Of a stretch of DNA of 64,000 nt, positions 55,816 to 64,000 are shown piece by piece. The notes under the pieces were generated by a model. It was given only the letters and a program-made list of their open reading frames with translations. It ran no database searches and was not told the DNA's origin. The stretch comes from Psococerastis gibbosa. Its lineage: Eukaryota > Arthropoda > Insecta > Psocodea > Psocidae. Where the stretch lies: NCBI GenBank assembly GCA_963971405.1, contig OZ020490.1, positions 28,731,464 through 28,795,463 on the forward strand. The letters are read 5' to 3'. The translations under genes and the position numbers were made by a program. Every line of letters begins with the position of its first letter. Position 1 is the first letter of the stretch.

Positions 55816-55930
55816 ATAGGAGAAGTTATACGTGGAAAAAGACCCCTAAACAAATGTTGTGCACTTCCCTATGTATACAGCTTTAATAGCTGTAATAAAT
55901 ATACAGAGAATAATAAGAAGTATTGTATTT
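55816..55930 (+). repeat. Direct repeat, copy 2
   Basis: Partner of 51727-51840. The mariner at 55932 inserted at its right side, at the TA in GTATTGTATTTA. Confidence 0.85.
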
Positions 55931-56030
55931 ACGAGGTAAGGCTGAAAAGTTCTCGGAATGGGGTAGTTAAAATGGGCCCAGAGAAAATACCTGTTCATTT
56001 TCAAAACCGGGCGTCCTTGAGAGTGCCATG

Positions 56031-56743
56031 CAGTGTTACCAACCCTACTGTTTTAACAGTAGATTTGTTGTTTTCACATTGATGACCATGTTTTCGGTTT
56101 CATTCCAATTTTCTACTGTTTTTCGCGTTCACTAGATGGCAGTATCTTCTTTATATTTTGATGCACGCCTGTGGGGTCTATTTTGAAAATTTTTCTTTCG
56201 ACCAAAACAAAACTCCCGATATTATCGACTTTTGGAAACATGTACAAGAATTAAGAAATGGAGACGAATCTCAAACATTCCCTACATTGAGTGAATTGGT
56301 AAAGAAGCTTTTGTGCCTACCACATAGCAGCGCCGCCGTGGAAAGGTTATTTTCTGCTATAGAATATCGACTACAACTATTAAAGGAGTATTACACACTA
56401 AATCCGAAATAACTGATTGCTATTCATTCGAAGCCACAGAAAAGCACATGAAGAAATTCAACAAAAATATGTATGATTTTAAAAATAAAAATGATTGTGA
56501 AAATATTGAAGATGAGGCAATTGAAAATGAAACTGAAAAATAATTTTACTTTGATTTTTGTTTTATGTTGCTGTGATTATAAATATATTAATTGATGTGA
56601 GTTCTAGTAACTAAGAAAGTTGTTTATTATTTAATTATATGAGCAAAATTATGAAATCTGCCTTTTTTTCTTTAACTACCGCTTTCTACTGTTTTTTTTT
56701 AGGCGAGTTGTGGTTTTTTAGTTTTTTGAGGTTGGCAACACTG
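56031..56743 (+). mobile_element. Internally deleted hAT, 713 bp, TSD GTGCCATG
   Basis: TIRs CAGTGTTACCAACC and GGTTGGCAACACTG (one mismatch). GTGCCATG stands at 56023-56030 and 56744-56751. A short frame inside keeps the hAT dimerisation segment (LPHSSAAVERLFSAI, about 56299-56370); zinc finger and first catalytic residues are gone. It differs in sequence from the 53238 element. Confidence 0.93.
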
Positions 56744-56804
56744 GTGCCATGTTTCACCCAGCTATCCCCCTTAGTTGTGTATTAGCGCTTGCTTGAGTTT
56801 GACC

Positions 56805-56866
56805 ATGTGTAGTGATTTTAACAAAGAACGTAAAATTGAGTACCGTGCGGTGATTAAATTCCTTTC
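56805..56866 (+). pseudogene. mariner transposase, first segment
   Basis: ATG 56805 opens the N-terminal helix-turn-helix (KIEYRAVIKFLS), cut after 20 codons by the MITE at 56869. Confidence 0.75.
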
Positions 56867-56868
56867 TA

Positions 56869-57786
56869 AGGGTTCTTACAGAGTGGAGCCGGGATGTAAG
56901 CTGGTAGCTGGGATGGTAGCTTACTCGCTTAGTCGATGAGTACCTGGCCGGAATGAGGGGTGTTCGTGTTGGCACTGTTTTAATCGCCGGTTCCTTCCTT
57001 GCAGTTCTGTTTTGTAGATCAAGATGGATGGATTATTAGAAGAAACAATATTGATTGATAGTGCTGCTACTAAGTGGTTTTTTGTTTTTTAGTAATGACC
57101 GTGAGTTTAGTCAGGGGCGGGCACAGCGATATTTTTTTTTTTTTTTGGGGGGGGGGGTCATAACCAGGGCTGTCAGAACCAGAACTTAATAAAATCCTGA
57201 ATAAGATGTTATGTGTATTGTTTTTTCAATTACCAATAAAAAAATTTTTGGGGGGGGGGGTCATGACCCCTCCCCTGCGTTTAGTATTCACCCTGTGAAT
57301 ATGGAAAGAGACCAAGAGAACTTCCAGTTCGTTCCATAACTTAGTTAATATATGTCTGTTGTGGTGATCAGGATGCGCCTGATTCCATATAGGGATCCTA
57401 TTAAATACTACGGAAATGAGTTTTTCTATGTCCATTGTGAATATCCAAAAACTATTTGAAATCGTAAAACAGTACGTGTATAAACACTGACAGACCGGGA
57501 TTGTTGATTGTAGTAATAGCAGCAGTCACTTCGACATTGGAGGAGGAGGAGGAGGCCAACTGGGCATGCGCACGCCGCTCGACCAGCGCTTACAAGCTAT
57601 GTAACAATCTAGGTAGCAATTATAATTCCTTCCATCTAAGCTCCCTGCGCCCATCCTGGTAACCTGCTAGGCTCCGTTGTGAACGGGTACACTGCCTGCT
57701 GAGGCAACATTGTTACATAGCGGTAAGCGAGTAAGCTACCATCCCGGCTACCAGCGTACATCCCGGCTCCACTCTGTAAGAACCCT
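56869..57786. mobile_element. TA-inserted MITE, 918 bp, long TIR
   Basis: Ends AGGGTTCTTACAGAGTGGAG and exact complement; pairing continues inward through GCCGGGATGTA and GGGATGGTAGCTTACTCGCTTA. TA flanks both sides (56867-56868, 57787-57788). No transposase. TA target and TIR suggest Tc1/mariner-type mobilisation, by inference. Confidence 0.88.
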
Positions 57787-57788
57787 TA

Positions 57789-58398
57789 GACTGGAAAATG
57801 TGCACAGGATATTCATGCTGCTATGATCGATGTTTACCGGGACTCATGTCCTTCATACTCTAAGATAGCTTTTTGGCGCTCGCAGTTGGTGCGAGGCAGG
57901 GAGTCTCTAGAAGATGACCCACGTACAGGACGCCCGTCAACAGCACAAACGGAGGAAAACGTGGCTGCAGCGAGAGAAATGGTGTTATCAGACCGGAGAA
58001 TAAAAATCTGGCAGATAGCTGAGGCCGTAGGAATCAGTAGAGAACGGGTCGGAAATATTTTACATGAAGAATTGCACCTGAAAAAAGTGTCGGCCAGATG
58101 GGTACCGAAATTGCTGACGCCTTTTGATCGCCAGAGGCGGGTGGAAACTTCTAAGACATTTTTAGAAATGTATGATGATGAGGGCGACGATCTATTTCAC
58201 CGATTAATCACCGTCGATGAAACGTACATCCATCAATACGATCCCAAACGCAAACGGGAGAGTATGCAGTGGATTTTGAAGGGGGAGAAGCCACCGAGGA
58301 AGGCGAAAGTCCAAAAATCAGCATTGAAGCTGATGGCAACAAATTTTTGGGACTCGCGTGGAATCTGTGACGGTTTTTTTTCCGTCACAATTGGCTAG
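57789..58398 (+). pseudogene. mariner transposase, main segment (truncated)
   Basis: After the MITE the protein continues, with a small frameshift near 57807, as DIHAAMIDVYRDSCPSYSKI, then LEDDPRTGRPST (family hallmark), HTH of the second DNA-binding domain, D132 (ITVDETYIHQYD, first catalytic Asp) and FWDSRG with D183 (second). A stop follows at 58396-58398; the third catalytic Asp is absent. The protein is inactive. Confidence 0.88.
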
Positions 58399-58642
58399 AA
58401 TATCTGAGGAGCTCTGAATTCTAGTTTTGTGTCAGGAATCATGGTCAGGTATCGTACAATAGTCAGGGTTGAGCGTAGAGAGATTTTGATCAAGCAAGGT
58501 GTCCAGTCCAGGGAAAAAGGGATAAATTTGAGAAATATTAAAGTATGGGAAGTTTTCAAACTGGTGAATTGCGCGCGCAAATCGCCTATTAGATGATATT
58601 GGAGTTGCGCAGTAGACCCGTTGAGGCGTGGGAATTTTACGA

Positions 58643-58826
58643 AAGCTGATGATTTGCAATTATATTTGCTTCCATCTAGGCACCCTGCGCCCATCCAGGA
58701 AACCTGCCAGGGTCCCCTGTAAACTGGTACATTGCCTACTGAGGCAACATTGTTATATACCGGTAAGCGAGTAAGCTACAATTCCGGCTACCAGCGTACA
58801 TCCCGGCTCCACTCTGTAAGTACACT
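58643..58826. mobile_element. Right half of a second copy of the TA-type MITE
   Basis: CTGCGCCCATCC, ACTGAGGCAACATTGTTA and GGTAAGCGAGTAAGCTAC follow the same order as 57648-57740, ending in CATCCCGGCTCCACTCTGTA. The left TIR is not seen. Confidence 0.8.
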
Positions 58827-58829
58827 AAG

Positions 58830-59820
58830 GCTTACCCCGCAATATCTAAGATTTCCCCATTACCGAGTAAAGCAACCATTTTGAAGGAGTTGCGTAAGGT
58901 TCCTTTTACAGTAGGCAAAAACCCCAGCATCATGAAGACTTTGAAGTTAAAGAGGAAGAAGGTTAGAGATAGTTACAGGTTCTGTTCATTAGTAATTGAT
59001 GAGATGTCCATAACACCACATATAGAAATGAATTTTAGTTCAGGGCGTCTTGAAGGCTACGAAGACTTCGGCAATGGTAGAGTAAGCCCATTGGTCGCTG
59101 GTAAGGCTCTTTTGTTCATTGCTCAAGGCGTGGCAGAAGCATGGAAAATGCCAGTAGCGTACTACTTCGCTCACAATGGGGTAAAATCAAATCAATTGAG
59201 TGAATTGATTAGGGAATTAATAGATTTTGTAGATGAGGCAGGATTTATCGTAGGTGCAACTGTTTGTGACAATGCGTCAACTAATCGTGTTGCAATAAGG
59301 AATTTAGTCACCGTACTGTTAACTCCGATTACTATCAGGAATATTTTGACAACAATTTAGTGAAGGTTACTGAAGATGGTACTTTTGGACTCAGTGATAA
59401 AGAGCTGGCAAATGTAAAGCAGCGGAAAATCTTCAGTTACTGACCCGCCACACCTAATAAAAAGTTTACGTAACGCCCTAATAAACAAGTCCCTTGTAAG
59501 CTTCGAGTTTGACCGAGATAAACATGCATCTAGGGAAGATATAAAGAAATTTTACAGGTTTGACCAAGGCAGAATGGAATTTTGCCAGAATATTAATGAT
59601 AATCAATCCGAAGGGCAAGGCAAAAATGAAGGTAAGGTATGCGAGTGAAATATTTAGTCACTCAGTTAATTCCGCCATTCTCACGCTAGTTGCCCATGGG
59701 TGCTTGAAGCCCAAAAGTCTGCATACAGCCGAATTTCTTGATTTGTTTGACAAACTATTCGATTTGTTTAACAGGTTGTCTAGAAGGCCAATTGAGGCAC
59801 TCAGAAAACAAGGGATCTAA
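58830..59820 (+). pseudogene. P-element / THAP9-like transposase remnant B
   Basis: Frame 58830-59360 has PLPSKATI, then FCSLVIDEMSITPHIEMN (catalytic region), GRLEGYEDFG, AWKMPVAYYF and DNASTN. A second frame at about 59430-59560 reads DPPHLIKSLRNALI, and 59560-59820 has KGKAKMKVRYASEIFSHSV … LDLFDKLFDLFN, the conserved GTP-binding/insertion region. Three frames and a stop show decay, but the order is exactly that of P transposases. THAP domain and C-terminal end are missing. Confidence 0.85.
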
Positions 59821-60116
59821 GTGACATTTTCCCCCGAAAATTAGTTAAGTGAATATTCGGAAAGAAGAATAAAACACTGCCAAATCTACTCTGGCGTCTC
59901 TGACTCTCCCAGGCTGCCAATAGTATCGTTATTCGTTAGATTGGATCCTCATCCTTCTGATTCATCCCGCATCGGCCTCATTGTCGACTCGACAAGTCGT
60001 CTCTACTCACTCTTCAGGTCAGGTCAGCTGGCCCAGCCCTCAACTATAGCCTCGACCCTTCACGGACCACGCCCTTCCGTCTTTCACTCCACTCTCCAGT
60101 TACCTCCACGAACTAG

Positions 60117-60479
60117 GTGCAGGTCCTTCAGCTACTGAAGATGTCGACCGCAGATGTTGACGAAACGTTTGGAAGTTCACTTTCATTTCGACCACGGCCC
60201 ATCAGCCCGGAATCTACTGGTTCTTCATACAAAGCCTTTGCAGTTACAAATAAAAGATTTATTTGGGAAACAAGGGATCTAACTTTAAAAGTGAACAGTT
60301 CGCGACATCTAGCGGTTAGGTGCCTCAAATGTGCCCACGAACATAACACAAAGGACTGCTCCGCTCCTAAACTGGACAGCATGCAACCCAGATGTGCCAA
60401 CTGCGAGGGGAACCACGCAGCCAACTATAGGCAATGTCCCCTTTACAAGCAACAACCAGCATATAACTGCCCTAAATAA
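60117..60479 (+). pseudogene. Jockey-like ORF1 remnant, zinc knuckles
   Basis: After the repeat-derived start (MSTADVDETF) the frame reads LAVRCLKCAHEHNTKDC and RCANCEGNHAANYRQCP, two CCHC knuckles as at 42480-42600. The PRE_C2HC domain that should precede them is missing. Stop at 60477-60479; the Pro-rich tail continues in other frames to about 60920. Confidence 0.7.
60139..60250 (+). repeat. Single arm of the snap-back repeat
   Basis: GATGTCGACCGCAGATGTTGACG, then ACCACGGCCCATCAGCCCGG, matches the right arm of 6997-7139 and its flank. The ATG that opens the ORF1 remnant lies inside this repeat. Confidence 0.8.
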
Positions 60480-60923
60480 GCGAGGTCTTTTGAAGAACCC
60501 CCCAAATAGCTATCAAAGAGCAGCACCCGCCGCTGACTTAAGACCAATTCCAGCTGCTTCCACAGCGCTCCAGCCGCGCTCAGACGACCCCCTGGGCCCG
60601 GGAAGTCATGGACTTCACTTCCCCTAAAACTAGCCTCAAACTGAGCTCACCGAATCGTTCCGGCTACCAATTGCGACCTATGCCACAACCTACTCCACCA
60701 ACTGACTACTCGACTCAGAATATTTTGCCTCTGTCTAGGCGACCAACAACAAAGAAACCTGCCTCAAATAGGCCTATAGCGCTGACATTACAAGCAACTC
60801 AAATTTCCTCTGAAATTCTACAAAAAAAAAAAAAACACATGCCTTTGAAAGAGCCTCTATGCTCGTCAACGGATTGATTGCTGACATGGCAGTTGCTGCC
60901 CTACGAATCTCTTACGTCAAATA

Positions 60924-62475
60924 ATGACCTGCTCCGGAACCAAATCCACAACACTCAACATCGCGGCCTGGATTGCCCAAGGAGTTTCGCAGAAAAAAGC
61001 AGACATTGAGCACTTTGTACACGCTCATGATATAGACATTGTTTTTCTTAGTGAAGTGATATCTCCTGTCTTTTCTCTCCCAGGGTTTAACACGTACATT
61101 TCTACCAACGGCCGTGGCAAAGCTGTTTCCGTCCGGTCACACATCACGCACTATCAGCTTCCTACCATCACTACACAACTAGAAGCCACTGGAATCAGGC
61201 TCATTCTCAGCGGGATGCATACTGCCCTTTACTCTGTGTACCACTCCCCGTCTATCCCATTCCAGGCCAAGGAGCTACTCAGCCTACTTGGTACCTCTTA
61301 TTGTGTCCTCTTGGCGGGTGACTTCAATGCCTCCCATCCGGCCTGGGGAGGCTGCACCGCTTCAGTCCGAGGCAATCGTCTTTTCAAGCTCCTTGATAAA
61401 AACCCTCAACTGGTAGTACATGCGCCAGACTCATTAACAAGGGTTCCTCTCAGGCGACAACTCCCTAACATTCTAGACTTTGTAATCACCAAAAACGTCC
61501 CGTTTCCCGGACGTGCACACCATACAGGAACTTTCATCAGATCACTTTCCGATCGACAAAACTGTAGAAACCTCTACCTACAAACGGCTCTGCCACACCC
61601 GATTGGATCCTTAGGTGTTCCAAAACTATCTTCAAATGGGTTCTCCACTACCAGACTCTTATAATAACAGTCTTGAACTGGAACAGGCGACGCTGCTCAT
61701 GACTTCACACATAACCAAAGCCTGCTCGGCGGCAGAAACGCGCAAACCGCAAGTTGGACGAGGGCTATGAAACGACCGACCGCTACCCCAATTAATTTTA
61801 CACATAGACGGGAATCCAATTCTCTTCTATACTACAGCAACTGTGTCTTAAAAGGATAACCTTTTCAAGATGGACTACCTCCATATACGAGAATATGTGT
61901 ATGGCCCCAGTGGAGGTTCTACTGATGATCTGCCTCCTTGTGATCTTGGCAGTGGTGACCCTATCATTCTGTGGGTCAAGCGTGACGGAGGGCCAAGGCT
62001 TGAGTTCATTACACAACGCAACAGGCTCCGTACATCTTTCAACAAAACTACAAACGTCACAACTAAGCGAGAAATCAACAGGCTACACCGCCTGATCAGA
62101 GAGAAAATCCACTGTCACCTGACTGCAACCCGGATAAACAACCTAGCCAAACTGCAACCGGGCGACAAGAACCTTTGGCATAAAACTCACCAGGAAAACG
62201 GTCACTATCCCGCCTCTCAAGGACAGTACTGGTACTCTCACCTACTTCTCCCCAGCAGACAAGGCAGAGGCCCTCGCCCACACGATGCAGCCGGATCAGC
62301 TCCCGCAAGATCCCAGCTTTACCAAAGATATTGAAATATATGTTCAATGCGAAAATAATCGATTTACTTCAGCCGCCATAATTTGACCCTATAACTCCCA
62401 TGGAAATCAAAACCATTATCCAGAGTCTCAAAAATGGCAAAGCCCCCGGCCAAGATGGGATCACCAATAGTCCAG
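60924..62475 (+). pseudogene. Jockey-like ORF2: endonuclease, linker, first RT block
   Basis: ATG 60924 starts TLNIAAWIAQGVSQKKADIE and DIVFLSEV, then LLAGDFNASHPAWGG and NILDFVITK. A frameshift near 61510 moves to the frame with ELSSDHFPID. The linker (RNRLRTSF … REINRLHRLIREKI … LWHKT) is in the frame 61870-62334. The RT starts at NGKAPGQDG and is lost. Confidence 0.78.
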
Positions 62476-63213
62476 TCATTTAAGCTTAAATTTGGTCCGA
62501 ATCTCGGAATTCGAGATACCAAGCTGTAAGTCTGTAAATACTTCTATATTGACACCCTAAATGTTGTCTCAAAACCTGCATATTGTAGGGTGTGAACGAC
62601 TATTAAATATCAAGGTCAAAGGTCACAAAAATCTGTTTTTTGCCCTTTTTTAAATATCTCATTTCCTATGGGTTTTTTGCCCCTTTTATCTCTAATCAAT
62701 ATTGTAGAATACAAAATTCTCTACAAATTATGTTAAAACAATTTTTTCATACGGTGAACCGTTTTCGAGATAGAGGGCGGAGAGCGCGCGGTCACAGCAT
62801 CACTTCAGGTCAACCGGTGCCTCCGGTCGAAAATGCGCCATGTATAGTTGATGAACTATCGATAGATCATTGATTACAAATATTTGTCAATTTTTATTAA
62901 CTATTATATGATGTTTTATCATTTTCTTCATGCATTAAATCTATATCTATTCAATAATACTGATAACCGTTTCCTAAAATTAAAAAAAAAAAAATTAAGG
63001 GGAAAACTGATATAATATAATTATGTTCCCATTTACACTAATGACATTTTAAATAGAAAAAAAATTAAGGGCATCTTCTTTAAAATCTTGTCACACTCCG
63101 AATACCACTAATTGGGACCTATAGATTAGAGTATTCAGAGTGGCCTTGAAAGGGGAATTATAGAGACAGTTATCAATATGGCTGAAGTGTAGCCTGCACA
63201 AGAGAAGTACGCA
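62476..63213. other. Non-coding stretch, family unknown
   Basis: Begins with a TCTCGGAATTCGAGA palindrome (62502-62516). No gene supported; AT-rich after 62870. Confidence 0.35.
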
Positions 63214-63424
63214 ATTTGGCGGGGAGACCAGTGATAAGTGTAGCCTGCACAAGCTAAGTACAGAGTTTTTGACCGGGTCCAGGTATCCGTTCTGCTATGC
63301 TGCAATGTGTAAGACTTCGATATTTTTTGCGTTGGTACTTATCTCTGATAGTGGGCTTATGGTTAACGGGTGCCTCGTAAGGCATATTATGGCTCCCGCC
63401 GCTCCAGTTAATGTATCTTTATGT
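63214..63424 (+). repeat. Dispersed repeat, copy 2 (also 11237-11416)
   Basis: Same blocks in the same order as copy 1, including GCAATGTGTAAGACTTCGA and ACTTATCTCTGATA. The word GTGTAGCCTGCACAAG is itself duplicated at 63187 and 63238. Confidence 0.75.
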
Positions 63425-63577
63425 TGTTTACCCTGTCGAATGTTTTCGATATAGCATGATAACTCACTCCCGAGGTCCACTCACGATTGTGTGTTAAGTT
63501 GTATAGCACATGTAACTCGATAACACCCCTAGTTTGAATCGTATCTTGGTAACTACAGATGTACAATTTCAAGAACT

Positions 63578-64000
63578 ATGGCTGATTTGTGTTTTCTGTG
63601 TAATAAGTCAGATTCGCGAGGTGAATCGCTTATTGAAGTAGTGCGCGGTATGAAATCTCTATGAACTGCAGGTGTCGAACGTACCGACGGAAAAATTGAT
63701 TATTTAAAATCAGTAACCTCTGTTAAAGTGCATGAAAAGTGCCGAAGCGTTTACATTGGTAAAAACAGTATCCAAGCAGCAAAACGGAAACAAGAAGGAG
63801 AAACTATAACTTCTCCATTAGTACTCCGTAAAAAACGAAGTGAAGTGTTTGATTTTAAGAATCAATGTTTATTTTGTGGCGAAGTTGCTGATGAGGCTGC
63901 AGAGACAAAGAAAACTGAAAAATACAAGCGGAAGACAAAAAATGTGAGTACTATTGAGTTCAAAGATACTGTTATCAAAAAAGCAGAACAACGTGGGGAT
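63578..64000 (+). pseudogene. Cysteine-rich protein N-terminus, one TGA, runs off the window
   Basis: ATG 63578 reads ADLCFLCNK, then TGA at codon 29 (63662-63664), then the same frame stays open to the window end with VHEKCRSVYI, FDFKNQCLFCGE and KDTVIKKAEQRGD. The CxxC … HxxC … CxxC pattern suggests zinc binding, and I recognise the general layout from multicopy uncharacterised arthropod proteins that are often transposon-like, without a secure name. The single stop may be a nonsense mutation, or the true start may be downstream. Confidence 0.5.

Larger units (their letters stand above)
55932..58398 (+). mobile_element. mariner element, 3'-truncated, carrying two insertions
   Basis: The 5' end CGAGGTAAGGCTGAAAAGTT follows a TA (55930-55931). 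The leader and first transposase codons are split by a hAT derivative (56031-56743) and a TA-inserted MITE (56869-57786). The 3' TIR and last part of the gene are missing after 58398. Confidence 0.75.
60117..62475 (+). mobile_element. Second Jockey-like LINE, truncated at the start of RT
   Basis: Zinc-knuckle ORF1 remnant, endonuclease, linker and only the first RT block (MEIKTIIQSLKNGKAPGQDG, about 62400-62460) are present. The sequence then changes abruptly at about 62475. The leader possibly starts near 59880. Confidence 0.75.

Noticed and set aside
60128..60424. 98-codon minus ORF
   Set aside because: Complement of the zinc-knuckle frame and the snap-back repeat.

Overview
This window is a stretch of animal nuclear DNA, most likely from an arthropod and probably an insect. 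It is AT-rich, has eukaryotic splice signals, lacks bacterial gene organisation, and contains an unusually rich set of transposons. I cannot name the species. Only one gene looks like an ordinary host gene: an F-box/leucine-rich-repeat protein on the minus strand at 7316-8878. Almost everything else that can be recognised is mobile DNA or its remains.

Layout. 1-2993: a LINE with endonuclease and reverse transcriptase, two frameshifts and a (TTGA)n tail. 4.4-18.8 kb: the F-box gene among foldback MITEs (5307-5692, 9592-9952, 11466-11773, 12730-13025, 14745-15119, 15185-15571, 18525-18766) and LINE 3' fragments, plus a hAT remnant at 16368-17115. 19.9-28.8 kb: a hAT-like region with an 86-bp minisatellite, a pogo-like remnant, a 603-bp tandem duplication, an apparently intact pogo/Tigger-like transposon (24543-27891), and a GC-hairpin-rich stretch of unknown nature. 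30.7-35.1 kb: a P-element remnant, then a YqaJ-type exonuclease reading frame split by a hAT element (32039-34890) that carries one nonsense codon. 38.8-46.8 kb: tandem repeats, a SINE-like insertion, an internally deleted piggyBac, a 3'-truncated Jockey-like LINE, and hAT and Mutator-like fragments. 46.1-53 kb: TIR elements and little recognisable coding sequence. 52.9-59.8 kb: a transposon nest, with an intact hAT (53238-55784) inside a P-element remnant, then a mariner split by both a hAT derivative and a TA-inserted MITE, then a second P-element remnant. 59.9-62.5 kb: another 3'-truncated Jockey-like LINE. 63.2-64.0 kb: a repeat also found near 11.3 kb, followed by a cysteine-rich reading frame that runs off the edge.

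The genes do not form a pathway. The functional logic is that of element structure: transposases paired with their own terminal inverted repeats, target-site duplications and subterminal motifs. The best supported claims are four hAT or hAT-like/TIR insertions with exact duplications or TA sites, two transposases with complete catalytic residues, and a datable order of nesting. All family names come from motifs read by eye; no database search was possible.
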